Source: CAG-582 sp964636965 (GTDB lineage: Bacteria > Bacillota_I > Bacilli_A > RF39 > UBA660). Taken from it: 21,785 nucleotides of DNA. The stretch lies in assembly GCA_964636965.1 (NCBI GenBank), contig CAZWST010000028.1, positions 1 through 21,785 of the forward strand. Direction: 5' to 3'. The position numbers and the translations under genes are program-made. The first letter of the stretch is position 1; each line of letters starts with the position of its first letter. The notes beneath the pieces are model-generated. The model was not told the origin of the DNA. It was given only the letters and a program-made list of their open reading frames with translations, and searched no databases. Positions 1 through 8,101 of the stretch are shown in pieces.

Positions 1-66
1 ATTAGAGGTGATAAACATCTTTTCTGCTTCCACGGTTTGTTATACTAACATGAAAACTCATTAGTA

Positions 67-75
67 TTTGTCGAA
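67..75 (+). promoter_or_regulatory. Perfect Spo0A-box match (TTTGTCGAA)
   Basis: The 9-mer TTTGTCGAA matches the 0A-box consensus of Bacillota Spo0A. It lies in the non-coding left flank, upstream of whatever minus-strand gene lies beyond the left edge. On the minus strand it is followed by a possible weak promoter (ATACTA, 17 nt, TATAAC ending near position 43). The match is seen directly; Spo0A control is inference and needs a spo0A gene in the genome. The rest of positions 1-95 shows no gene I can support. Confidence 0.4.
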
Positions 76-95
76 TTTTGTAACCAAATAAAAAA

Positions 96-118
96 AAGAT
101 ACAATCACATTGTATCTT
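96..118 (-). terminator. Intrinsic terminator of the DUF5305-like gene
   Basis: A perfect 10-bp stem (96-105 with 109-118) with a 3-nt loop is followed on the minus strand by a run of seven T (91-97). The TGA stop of the upstream gene (105-107) lies at the loop. Confidence 0.85.
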
Positions 119-1172
119 CTAGTATTTTATTTCCATCTAATGTATAAACCCAAGCTAAGTTATCATGAACTAAGACAAACTTAGCAACTCTCTTCTTTTT
201 ATTTTCACTAAAGTTAATAGGTGCATGAACTTCTCCTTGTGCATCTAACAACTCATCAAATGATGTTACCTCAACTACACTTAAAGACGTAAGTAAAGGT
301 AATTTATGAGCATTAACAATTACATCATCATATCTTACTAGTATTTTTCTTAAGGTTCTTTCATAATAAGACATTTTCTTTTTATTTATAAAAAGCATGA
401 TAACTAAAACAAAAGCCATAAATCCTGATAAAACCCACAATAATATTGAAATTATATTTCTATACATTTTATCATGGTCATATTCACTAAATTTAACTAT
501 TTTATGTTCATCATCATTAGTAGTTGTAATTTTTTTTATTTTAAAAGTTGCATCTCCTAAAGGAAATTCCATACCAACAGACGAAACATATTGGAAGTTA
601 TCCAATTTAGGATATTCTCCTTTATTATTAACAACTAATTCAACAATTAACTTTGCACTAGCATTAACATTAGTCATATGTGTATAATTATCAAAATCAT
701 TTTTAAATTTATTATAATCAATATCTACACTTTTTCTTACACTATAGCTTGAATCTTTAACTATATGAACACTTTCCTTATCAGTTAAATCATACTCTTT
801 AACCCATAAGTCATCATCTTCATTTAGAGGTGTATATGCTACTAACTTAGCCTTAATATAATATTCATATGATCCAGTAGACAATTCATCTGAATAATTA
901 ACATCATAAGAAAAATCAGCACTTATCTTATCAACATATTCTTGAACATAGGTTTTTCCTTCTGAAATATATTCATCTGTATAAAAAGGGTTTTCTTTGT
1001 AATAAACACGATACCCTAAAGAAGAAGACTCTTTATATCTAATAATTGAATCAAGTTCTTTTTCTTTATTAACATTTGCAATTATCTGAGCAAATACCCC
1101 AAATACAAAAATAAATATTACTAAAATAATATAGACTATAGAAGAAGGAATTAAAGTTTTATTCTTTTTCAT
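105..1172 (-). CDS. DUF5305-like two-pass membrane protein
   Basis: A 355-residue protein with a membrane segment near each end (about residues 10-31 and 240-262). Between them is an extracellular region of about 200 residues, and after the second a basic tail (KKK at 264-266) and a cytoplasmic domain of about 90 residues. This layout, the YKE..PFYTDEY region after TM1 and the position beside a TasA-like gene fit the DUF5305 family, whose members often sit beside SipW-type signal peptidases and TasA-like proteins. Its role is unknown; export or anchoring of the neighbouring surface protein is a reasonable guess. GAGGTG lies 7 nt before the ATG. Only 45 nt separate it from the upstream TasA-like gene, with a terminator hairpin and no separate promoter in between, so it probably depends on read-through. 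A strong terminator follows. The family call is from memory of sequence style, not a search. Confidence 0.6.
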   Translation of the reverse strand: MKKNKTLIPSSIVYIILVIFIFVFGVFAQIIANVNKEKELDSIIRYKESSSLGYRVYYKENPFYTDEYISEGKTYVQEYVDKISADFSYDVNYSDELSTGSYEYYIKAKLVAYTPLNEDDDLWVKEYDLTDKESVHIVKDSSYSVRKSVDIDYNKFKNDFDNYTHMTNVNASAKLIVELVVNNKGEYPKLDNFQYVSSVGMEFPLGDATFKIKKITTTNDDEHKIVKFSEYDHDKMYRNIISILLWVLSGFMAFVLVIMLFINKKKMSYYERTLRKILVRYDDVIVNAHKLPLLTSLSVVEVTSFDELLDAQGEVHAPINFSENKKKRVAKFVLVHDNLAWVYTLDGNKILEDTM

Positions 1173-1191
1173 AAATACACCTCTAAATTAG

Positions 1192-1217
1192 AAAAATGCC
1201 ATTACGAAATGTAATGG
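1192..1217 (-). terminator. Hairpin terminator between the TasA-like and DUF5305-like genes
   Basis: A 7-bp stem, CCATTAC/GTAATGG (1199-1205 with 1211-1217), has a 5-nt loop and is followed on the minus strand by CATTTTT. It starts directly after the TAA of the TasA-like gene. Because the next gene starts only 19 nt further on with no visible promoter, it probably works as a partial terminator that lowers DUF5305 expression relative to the TasA-like protein. Confidence 0.7.
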
Positions 1218-1778
1218 TTATTTTTGATTATTTTGTACATAAATCATATTAAATTTAAATTCGTAATTTACAGCATCACCAGTTGTTGCATTATTAATTA
1301 TTCTAACTGTTTTTGTACTAATTCCATTTTTATTTAATGTTTCTTCATCACTTACTCCATCAACTTCATAAGTTAATAAAGTATTCCCTTGGGCATTATC
1401 ATTTTTTTCAATTGGTACATTTACACCATTTTGTGTTGCTACTAAATTATAGTTAGCAAGTTTTGCATCAAATGTTCCGGCGTTTTTTACATCCACAGAA
1501 AATTCATAAATATCTTTTGGTCGCATACTTACTCCAAATGAAACTTCTGTACCAGCATTATTAACAACTGGCGTACTAATAACTTGAGTATTTTCAATAG
1601 TACTATTAATAGTTCTAACAGGATTTTCTAAATGTACATCCCAGTTTCCCATTTCAAATGTTGTAGATTCTTCTGATTTTAAACTTGTATCATATGCTGC
1701 ATATCCAACAGACATAGATATAATAGCTAGTCCTAAAACTATAACTAATGCATTTTGTATAATTCCTTTTTTACTCAT
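1218..1778 (-). CDS. TasA/camelysin-like secreted protein with SipW-type signal
   Basis: A 186-residue protein. Residues 1-30 hold a short basic start, a hydrophobic core (about residues 10-28) and the GYAAYDTSLKSEE junction typical of SipW-dependent signal peptides of TasA/CalY proteins. The mature part (about residues 29-186) is polar, beta-rich and almost cysteine-free, with WDVHLENP near its start, as in the TasA/camelysin (peptidase M73-like) fold. Members of this family form extracellular fibres or coats; a protease role is doubtful and I see no metal site. The start is fixed by AGGAGG 7 nt before ATG. Its own extended -10 promoter lies at 1802-1810. It is followed by a hairpin and then the DUF5305-like gene. 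No SipW signal peptidase gene lies in the window, so it should be just outside or elsewhere. Confidence 0.7.
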   Translation of the reverse strand: MSKKGIIQNALVIVLGLAIISMSVGYAAYDTSLKSEESTTFEMGNWDVHLENPVRTINSTIENTQVISTPVVNNAGTEVSFGVSMRPKDIYEFSVDVKNAGTFDAKLANYNLVATQNGVNVPIEKNDNAQGNTLLTYEVDGVSDEETLNKNGISTKTVRIINNATTGDAVNYEFKFNMIYVQNNQK

Positions 1779-1801
1779 ATAAGTAACCTCCTATCATAAC
1801 A

Positions 1802-1831
1802 AGTATAACATATTATAAAATATATTAACAA
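1802..1831 (-). promoter_or_regulatory. Promoter of the TasA-like gene
   Basis: Extended -10 TGTTATACT (1802-1810, minus strand) with a candidate -35 TTGTTA (1826-1831) 18 nt upstream. An AGGAGG ribosome-binding site follows. Confidence 0.55.
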
Positions 1832-1856
1832 ATTTAAATATAATATTTACGTATAA

Positions 1857-3497
1857 TTATATCTTTTTAATTTCTTTCTTTAATTCATTTATTACATCAA
1901 TTAATATTGGATTATATTTATCTTTATCATCTTCAACAATATTTTTAATAACTGTTTGTGTAATTTTACCTTTATTACATAATCTTACAATTATATTAGC
2001 AAGTTGAGCTTCAATTGGTATATTATCTCCCCTAATTCCCTCTGGATAACCACTACCATTATACATCTCACAACTATATTTAATAATATTGTTGGCAGCA
2101 TCTAAAGTATCTTTATCATCAATAACAAATGAAGCTATCTTTAATCCATAATCTATTTCTTTTTTTAAACTATTTCTTGTAACAATTTCATCATCTTTTA
2201 TAGCAATAGCTCCTATATTATATAGAGGAATTGCATCAATTATAGAATCTTTAAATCTAACATCAATGTTATAAACATTTCTTTTTTGTAATTCATCAAG
2301 CATTAAAGAGACAATTTTTTTTAGTCTCATAGAATATTCATTAGATGTAATATTAGAAACTATCTTTTCTATAATTAATTTTAAATCACTTTCAACACCA
2401 GTAATATCTTTTTTCTTACTTATTAGAAGTGACTGTAAATTATTACTAGATAAATATAAACTTATTATCTTATTTATTCTTGTACGAATCATTTCAGTAT
2501 TAAATGGTTTTTCTAACATATCAACAATATCATAAGCATATACTTTCTTTCTTGTTTCTCTTGTTTCATCGCCTGATATAATAGCAACAGGTACTCTACT
2601 TAATAAGTTATATTTCTTTAAAAATTCAAGTACTTGAAAACCATCACTCACCGGCATAATTAAATCTAAAAGAATTCCAACAATATTCTGTTTATCTATA
2701 TATTCATTTGATAACATATTAAGACTTATTATATCTATAGCTTCTTTTCCATCTTTAGCCATTATAATATTATAATCTTTTTCAAAAATTCTTTTTAAAG
2801 AGTTTCTTATAATGGAAGAATCATCTACAATTAAAATACTTGGTTTAATATAGTTACTTGTTTGTGTTACTTTATTTAAAATTGCTTTATTAAGTTCAGG
2901 ATGACTTACACTAACGCTATTAAAAATGGAATTAATATATTCTTTTGTATTAGCAGTCTTTATTGCACCATTTTCATTAGTATTGTCTAAAACCTCATTT
3001 ATCTTAACAATGGCATCACTTATAGACTGATTCTCATTTTCTATTCTTGTTTTATATTGAACTACTTCACTTTGAAGTTTTATTTTTTCTTCTTCAGAAT
3101 CTACTAATCTATCATTAATATCTTCACTCATCATGAAGATTAATTTTCTACCCTCAAATGGTAAATAATTAATAATATTAACAAAATAGCGATATTCTCC
3201 AGTATCACATAGACGGCGATACTTTACTTTAGTTTCATTACTTCCTTTAATAGCTGCTTCAACTAACTTATTAAGTGAAAGTGCATTAAAATAATTACTA
3301 ATATCTTCCTTATGAACAAACTTTGTAGCAACATCAATAAAATCTGTATAAGTTAAAGTTTCTTTAATAACTAAAGAATTAGCAACAGTAAAATCAAAAA
3401 CATAAACTTTATCAGATTCAATATCAACAACATAAATATTACTATAATTTGAATTAATTATTCTTAATACTTGTTCAATTAAAGCTTTCTCGTTCAT
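1857..3497 (-). CDS. PAS-like / response-regulator receiver / degenerate HD-GYP signalling protein
   Basis: A 546-residue cytoplasmic protein. Residues 1-130 resemble a PAS sensor domain, about 130-215 are helical or coiled coil, about 219-340 are a CheY-like receiver, and about 365-546 resemble HD-GYP. The receiver looks functional: acidic pair D225/D226, phospho-acceptor D278 in LLDLIMP, S308 and K330 in EKPF. The C-terminal domain keeps the NGSGYPxGIxGxxIP block (480-494), but the metal-binding HD is Tyr-Asn (LYNIGA, 425-430) and the second HH is Ser-Cys (475-476). Cyclic-di-GMP hydrolysis is therefore unlikely, and a binding or protein-interaction output is more plausible. No partner kinase is nearby. 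The RBS is GAGGG before ATG, with its own TGGTATAAT promoter at 3521-3529. It lies between two surface-protein genes, which hints at control of surface structures, but this is inference. Confidence 0.75.
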   Translation of the reverse strand: MNEKALIEQVLRIINSNYSNIYVVDIESDKVYVFDFTVANSLVIKETLTYTDFIDVATKFVHKEDISNYFNALSLNKLVEAAIKGSNETKVKYRRLCDTGEYRYFVNIINYLPFEGRKLIFMMSEDINDRLVDSEEEKIKLQSEVVQYKTRIENENQSISDAIVKINEVLDNTNENGAIKTANTKEYINSIFNSVSVSHPELNKAILNKVTQTSNYIKPSILIVDDSSIIRNSLKRIFEKDYNIIMAKDGKEAIDIISLNMLSNEYIDKQNIVGILLDLIMPVSDGFQVLEFLKKYNLLSRVPVAIISGDETRETRKKVYAYDIVDMLEKPFNTEMIRTRINKIISLYLSSNNLQSLLISKKKDITGVESDLKLIIEKIVSNITSNEYSMRLKKIVSLMLDELQKRNVYNIDVRFKDSIIDAIPLYNIGAIAIKDDEIVTRNSLKKEIDYGLKIASFVIDDKDTLDAANNIIKYSCEMYNGSGYPEGIRGDNIPIEAQLANIIVRLCNKGKITQTVIKNIVEDDKDKYNPILIDVINELKKEIKKI

Positions 3498-3520
3498 AGG
3501 TATCCCTCTATTCTAATACA

Positions 3521-3529
3521 ATTATACCA
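3521..3529 (-). promoter_or_regulatory. Extended -10 promoter (TGGTATAAT)
   Basis: A perfect -10 TATAAT with the TGn extension, 24-32 nt upstream of the PAS-REC gene start. No good -35 is visible. Confidence 0.55.
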
Positions 3530-3566
3530 TAATAAATTAAAAACTAATAGATATTAGAAAAAGAAA

Positions 3567-3588
3567 AAGTGACTAAATTTAGTCACTT
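3567..3588 (-). terminator. Intrinsic terminator of the 634-residue surface-protein gene
   Basis: A perfect 22-bp palindrome centred at 3577/3578 is followed on the minus strand by a T-rich tract (TTTTCTTTTTC). It lies 6 nt after the stop codon of the upstream gene. Confidence 0.8.
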
Positions 3589-3594
3589 AACAAA

Positions 3595-5499
3595 CTATTC
3601 AAATAAAGACTTTGAAATTTCTATAACTGGACGAACACCTCGTCCTGTATTGTTATCAACTCTTAATTTTCCTACCGTCCCACCTTTTTTACCATCATGA
3701 CAAGCAGAAACATAATATGAATTGACAGACCAATATGATGTTGAATATAAATACTCCGGACCATATTTACAATAGCCATCCGACGAGGCACACCCAGCTT
3801 TTTGTAATTCATACGGAGTAATCAATCGTGCTCCATTTATATTTGCATTCATTTCTGCAAGCTTATTTGCATATATATCTACATATTTTTTTATTGTGCT
3901 TACATCATATTCATCTACATCTTTTTTGTAATTTTCATCATAAGCAACTACTCCTATAGATGGATAAATACCTTTATTAGTAGTATTGTCATTTTCGCAA
4001 TGAGTTCCAATCGCTGTTTGATCTTGTAAATTAGTTTCATCTGCAATTGAAGTTAATATAAAATTATAATTTTTATCTAATTTACCAGTATTGTTTTTTC
4101 CAACATACAAGTTATATTGACTAATAGCTTTGACAGTATCTCCCTCTATATCAAAAACATAAAATGATTCAGTCCCCACCGTTATCAAATCATTATTAGA
4201 AATATCACCACTACAATCTAAATCTTTTAATGTCCATTGATTAAATTTATATGTTTGCGAGCTATTTAAACCACAATCAAGCACAGGATATTGTGGAGAA
4301 GGAGTCTTACTTGGTGGTTCATCTTTTTTAGCCTCACTAAGTTTTTCCGATGGTATAGTAATAACTGGTCGTACGCCAAAACAATTATTAAGATTATATC
4401 CATCCCAATCAAAATAATGTATCATTTTATTGGAAGATATTTTATTAGACTGTACATAAGTCAAGCTGTTACTACCCCACGGCGATCCAGTCCAATAAGA
4501 CGTACTAAAAACCCACGAAGGAGCAGATGAACATACTTCTCCAATGACATCTTTTTTACTGCAGCCTAATTTATTTAATTGTTCACGACTAATTATCATT
4601 CCGGTCGCATTTAAATTAAAATTATCATTTAAGTATTTAACATAATTTTCTACAGGCTCATATAAATTACTTTTATCATTATAAACATATTCTTCTGTAG
4701 CATTTCCCTTGTCCCAATACCTTGTCGATGAAAATGGCATTACTCCTGTTCTCGGTTGAGAACCACCTACATATCCAGTCATATCCTTATTTTGAATTCC
4801 ACTTGGATTAATAAGCGGCTTGCATGAATTTGCCAAAGTACTAGGGCAATTATAACCTACTTCTAGATTATATTTAGCAAGCAATTCTACATTAGTTCCA
4901 TTATTTTTTATTATATAAAAGCATTCTGTCCCAAAACATAAATCAGCTTCCTCATATGGCTCTTCAACTTTTTTTGTTGTAGTTGTTGGTAATTCATCTC
5001 TTTCCTTTGCTGTTCCATTTAAAGTACATTTAATATGTATATCCATTGGTTCTGTTACTGCTTTTTTTAATTTTGCAGTAATCGATCCACTTTTAGTTTC
5101 ACCTGCTAAAAGTTCCATACTCTCCGGTGTATAAGTCATATCAACATACTCATTTTCACCCTCTATGATGTTTTCGTCTTCATCTACTATATTACATACA
5201 ATACTCACATCTGCATCATAGTTTCTACTTGTATTTGTTGCTTCATATACTAAAGTTGATTCTTCATTTACTAAAGACAATACTTTTGATTCATATGATA
5301 TTTCAGTCTTACTTTCACTTATTACATCATTTTTTTCTACTCCATCTAATGTAGCACTAGTAAATATAATCTTAAAATCATCTTTATTTTCACCTATTGC
5401 TAGTAATCCTCTTATTATTAATGTTGATGAAACACTTGCAAAACCTATTGCTAATAAAACCACAAGTGTAACTACAATATTTCTTTTCTTTATATCCAT
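3595..5499 (-). CDS. Exported surface protein with a tandem-duplicated domain
   Basis: A 634-residue protein. Residues 8-35 form a hydrophobic N-terminal segment (signal or anchor) followed by an AIGENKDDFKIIFTSA stretch like other SipW-type surface proteins. Residues 40-165 are a beta-rich domain, and 170-177 are a PTTTTKK linker. Two homologous domains then follow at about 189-385 and 442-628, joined by a Pro-rich linker (395-405). Both repeats share the order GTExFY, a YNL.VG segment, a Leu-Gly/Ala-Gly-Cys site, STSYW and a GVRPVI end. This recalls the DUF6273-like surface domain with its terminal GVRP motif. No sortase motif or C-terminal membrane segment is seen, so anchoring would be N-terminal. 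GAGGTGG precedes the ATG, and the promoter overlaps a Spo0A-box match. The function is not known; adhesion or coat formation is only a guess. Confidence 0.7.
   Translation of the reverse strand: MDIKKRNIVVTLVVLLAIGFASVSSTLIIRGLLAIGENKDDFKIIFTSATLDGVEKNDVISESKTEISYESKVLSLVNEESTLVYEATNTSRNYDADVSIVCNIVDEDENIIEGENEYVDMTYTPESMELLAGETKSGSITAKLKKAVTEPMDIHIKCTLNGTAKERDELPTTTTKKVEEPYEEADLCFGTECFYIIKNNGTNVELLAKYNLEVGYNCPSTLANSCKPLINPSGIQNKDMTGYVGGSQPRTGVMPFSSTRYWDKGNATEEYVYNDKSNLYEPVENYVKYLNDNFNLNATGMIISREQLNKLGCSKKDVIGEVCSSAPSWVFSTSYWTGSPWGSNSLTYVQSNKISSNKMIHYFDWDGYNLNNCFGVRPVITIPSEKLSEAKKDEPPSKTPSPQYPVLDCGLNSSQTYKFNQWTLKDLDCSGDISNNDLITVGTESFYVFDIEGDTVKAISQYNLYVGKNNTGKLDKNYNFILTSIADETNLQDQTAIGTHCENDNTTNKGIYPSIGVVAYDENYKKDVDEYDVSTIKKYVDIYANKLAEMNANINGARLITPYELQKAGCASSDGYCKYGPEYLYSTSYWSVNSYYVSACHDGKKGGTVGKLRVDNNTGRGVRPVIEISKSLFE
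3616..4176 (-). repeat. Second copy of the internal protein repeat
   Basis: Encodes residues about 442-628 of the surface protein. It shares GTESFY, QYNLYVG, a Leu/Ala-Gly-Cys site, YSTSYW and GVRPVIEI with the first copy. The copies are clearly diverged at the DNA level, so the duplication is old. Confidence 0.6.
4345..4935 (-). repeat. First copy of the internal protein repeat
   Basis: Encodes residues about 189-385, containing GTECFY, KYNLEVG, KLGCSKKD, FSTSYW and GVRPVITI in the same order as the second copy. Confidence 0.6.
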
Positions 5500-5521
5500 A
5501 TATATCCACCTCTATTTTTAT

Positions 5522-5551
5522 AATATACCTTACATATAACATTTTGTCGAA
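5522..5551 (-). promoter_or_regulatory. Promoter with -35 inside a perfect Spo0A-box match
   Basis: On the minus strand, -35 TCGACA (5545-5550), a 17-nt spacer and -10 TATATT (5522-5527) precede the surface-protein gene. The -35 lies within TTCGACAAA (5543-5551), the reverse complement of the 0A box TTTGTCGAA. A box overlapping -35 is the known layout of Spo0A-activated sigma-A promoters, though binding there could also repress. The sequence match is direct and the regulator is inferred. Confidence 0.5.
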
Positions 5552-5621
5552 TTATATTCAAGAATTTAGCCTTATTTAATAAAGAATTATACATTTTTGC
5601 TAATAATTTTTTACATATAAA

Positions 5622-5646
5622 AAGACGAGTTATTAATTCTCGTCTT
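5622..5646 (-). terminator. Intrinsic terminator of the ABC-exporter operon
   Basis: An 8-bp stem, AAGACGAG/CTCGTCTT (5622-5629 with 5639-5646), has a 9-nt loop that contains the TAA stop of the ABC gene. It is followed on the minus strand by a short T run. Confidence 0.75.
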
Positions 5647-7405
5647 CAAGTTCAGTTTCATATAATTTTTTAAATACCTTACAATTCTTAAGTAAGTAAC
5701 TCTTTGTACCTGAATCTACTATTTTACCTTTATCTATTACAAATATCTTATCAGCATTTTGAACAGTTGAAAGTCTATGAGCTATAATTAATACTGTATA
5801 GTCACCTTTCATATTTTCAATTGCTTTAGTTATTTCCTTTTGAGTTTCATTATCTAAAGCAGAAGTAGCTTCATCAAATAGAATTATTTTAGTTTTAAGT
5901 AAGAAAGCACGAGCTATTGCAAGTCTTTGCTTTTGTCCACCAGAAAGTGTGACTCCACCTTCACCTACAATAGTATCATACCCATCTTTCAAGCTCATTA
6001 TAAAGTCATGTAAACAAGCCATTTTACAAGCAGTTTCTATTTCTTTCTTTGTTGCATTCTCTTTTATAACTTGTAAGTTTTCCCTTATTGACATGTTATA
6101 AATATACGGATTTTGAGAAATAATTGATAAGTTACCTCTTATAGAATCTCTGTCTAAATCTTTTATATTATATTTATCTAAATAAATATTACCAGATTCT
6201 GGATCATAAAGTTTACTTATTAAATTGAATATTGTTGATTTACCAGCTCCACTTTTTCCAACAAAAGCAACAGTCTTATTAGCTTCAACTTCAAAGCTCA
6301 TATTCTTTAATACTTCATTTTCATCTTCATAAGAGAATGTTACTTTATCAAACACGATATTACCAGTTAATTTCTTAACATGTTTATCTCCAAATTTTTC
6401 TTTATGGAATTCACTTTCTCTTAGAATACCAAATATTCTACTGGCAGATAAATTAAATTCACTTATACAATCAATTAATCTTTCAAAATAAGAAGATAAA
6501 TTAATAATCTTGCTTGAATAATTATGAATAATTAACATTGACGAAATTGACAAGTTCCCTCTTATTATAAAATATATTCCAAATAAATTGATAAGCAAAT
6601 CAAGTAAATCTCTTACATCACCATTTATAAAGTTTAACTTAGCTCTAGTTAAATTTAAATCATTACCAGAAGTCTTTAAAGTATCCATAATAGTTGATGC
6701 ATGTGATAAAAATGACTTTTCTGCATTAAGTATTTTTATATCTTTTGCACCTCTAATGATTTCAGATGTAAATCCATTAACTTTTTCACGATTTTTTATA
6801 TGTACTTTTCTTTTCTTCATTAAAATATTTTGTGCTCTTTTTTGTAAAGTAAATAATATAAGTATAAAAGCTAAAAATACTAAAAATATAATTTTATTAA
6901 TAAAGAAAACACTTAAGAATACTCCAATACCACCAACTATATCAGAAAGCCAATCTAATAAATCAACAAATATATCGGTTAATTTTTCTGTATCATTATT
7001 TAATCTTTCAATAAATACACCACTAGAATTATTATTTAAATCATCTTGGGTTATCTTAAGTATTTCATCAGCTAAATCTAATTGAATATTCTTTTTAACA
7101 CTGTAAAAATATTTATTCCAAGAATACATATAAATATATCTTCCTAAGTTTCTTGTTATTTCAAGTGCAAATATAATTAATACAACAATAATAAATTTAG
7201 TCCATTCACTGCCAGTTAAAGCAACAATTTGTCTAGCACCCATTATTGGAACTACTATTGAAATAATTGTAAGTATTACATTTGCAAGTAGAACAAGAAA
7301 TAAATAAAACTTCTCTTGTTTTGCATACTTGTAAGAATATTTTAAATATTTAAATAAATTTCTGAACTTGATTTTATCTTCTTTATCATTACCTTTCTTT
7401 TTCAT
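5633..7405 (-). CDS. ABC exporter half-transporter (permease fused to ATPase)
   Basis: A 590-residue protein of normal length for a type IV (B-family) ABC half-transporter, expected to work as a dimer in the cytoplasmic membrane. The transmembrane domain (about residues 33-325) has six predicted helices. The nucleotide-binding domain (about 350-585) is complete: Walker A GKSGAGKST (383-391), Q-loop Q431, signature LSGGQ (487-491), Walker B IILFDE (507-512) and H-loop H543. The substrate cannot be told from the sequence, and no N-terminal C39 peptidase domain is present. It is the last gene of a four-gene run, 12 nt after the preceding gene, and ends in a hairpin terminator. No partner half-transporter is adjacent, so a homodimer is most likely. 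Confidence 0.9.
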   Translation of the reverse strand: MKKKGNDKEDKIKFRNLFKYLKYSYKYAKQEKFYLFLVLLANVILTIISIVVPIMGARQIVALTGSEWTKFIIVVLIIFALEITRNLGRYIYMYSWNKYFYSVKKNIQLDLADEILKITQDDLNNNSSGVFIERLNNDTEKLTDIFVDLLDWLSDIVGGIGVFLSVFFINKIIFLVFLAFILILFTLQKRAQNILMKKRKVHIKNREKVNGFTSEIIRGAKDIKILNAEKSFLSHASTIMDTLKTSGNDLNLTRAKLNFINGDVRDLLDLLINLFGIYFIIRGNLSISSMLIIHNYSSKIINLSSYFERLIDCISEFNLSASRIFGILRESEFHKEKFGDKHVKKLTGNIVFDKVTFSYEDENEVLKNMSFEVEANKTVAFVGKSGAGKSTIFNLISKLYDPESGNIYLDKYNIKDLDRDSIRGNLSIISQNPYIYNMSIRENLQVIKENATKKEIETACKMACLHDFIMSLKDGYDTIVGEGGVTLSGGQKQRLAIARAFLLKTKIILFDEATSALDNETQKEITKAIENMKGDYTVLIIAHRLSTVQNADKIFVIDKGKIVDSGTKSYLLKNCKVFKKLYETELEDEN

Positions 7406-7417
7406 AATATCCCTCTT

Positions 7418-8077
7418 TTATTTTTTCAAATTTTTTAATACACTGTTTCCGTATACTTTAGAAGCTTTATCTTTAAAAGATATATAATCAAATTTACCAT
7501 CAATTAAATCTTCTTCTAACAAAATCTCATCTCCACCATAATACTTGTCAATAAATGCATGTAGACATCTTTCTAAAAAAGCATAATATTCATTTACTAT
7601 TTCTAATAATCCATCATCTTTTAAAGGTGCAAGTAATTCACCGCATACAGAAATTATAGCATATTTATTTTCATTTTCGTGAGTTTTTTTATAATATACT
7701 ATTTCATTTTCTTCATCTATTTTAATTGCTTCCTGTTTTGCTTTATCTTCATCACTTAACATATTAATATTTTCACTTATACCTATTGCACTAAAAATAT
7801 CTGGACTAAGGCTATATGAAAACAACTCTTCACGATCCATATCAATAGTTTCTTCAATTTTTTCAATTTGGCTATAGTCTGTTTTTACTAACCTTTTTAA
7901 AGCTTCTATAACATTTAAGCCTATAACTAAATCTACAGGTCTTAATCTTGGAAAAGGTTCATTATTTTTTAATTTCTTTCCCATCTTTGCTAATTTATTA
8001 ATAATATTAAGTTTATAAGCATAGTTCACTCCTAAAGTTGCAAATAAACTAATAATATAAATAACTACTATATTCAA
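7418..8077 (-). CDS. Membrane-anchored protein of unknown function
   Basis: A 219-residue protein I do not recognise. Residues 1-20 form a single hydrophobic segment, followed by basic residues (KLAKMGKKLKNN), so the body should be cytoplasmic. The rest is acidic and mixed alpha/beta (KYAIISVCGELLAP about 138-151), with no recognisable catalytic motif. GGGGG lies 7 nt before ATG. It lies 24 nt after the HD-domain gene and 12 nt before the ABC exporter, so it is almost certainly co-transcribed with them and may act with one of them. Confidence 0.65.
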   Translation of the reverse strand: MNIVVIYIISLFATLGVNYAYKLNIINKLAKMGKKLKNNEPFPRLRPVDLVIGLNVIEALKRLVKTDYSQIEKIEETIDMDREELFSYSLSPDIFSAIGISENINMLSDEDKAKQEAIKIDEENEIVYYKKTHENENKYAIISVCGELLAPLKDDGLLEIVNEYYAFLERCLHAFIDKYYGGDEILLEEDLIDGKFDYISFKDKASKVYGNSVLKNLKK

Positions 8078-8101
8078 AATAATCCCCCTTTTTTAATTAT
8101 T

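Noticed and set aside
16..18. Minus-strand ATG near the left edge preceded by GGAAG, as the start of a gene running off the window.
   Set aside because: Only six codons are visible, which is too little to support a coding call.
397..687. Plus-strand open frame of 96 codons opposite the DUF5305-like gene, and similar frames at 4291-4530, 6588-7085, 8115-8336 and 14040-14231.
   Set aside because: They lie antisense to well-supported genes, have no good ribosome-binding sites, and show the low-complexity composition of shadow frames.
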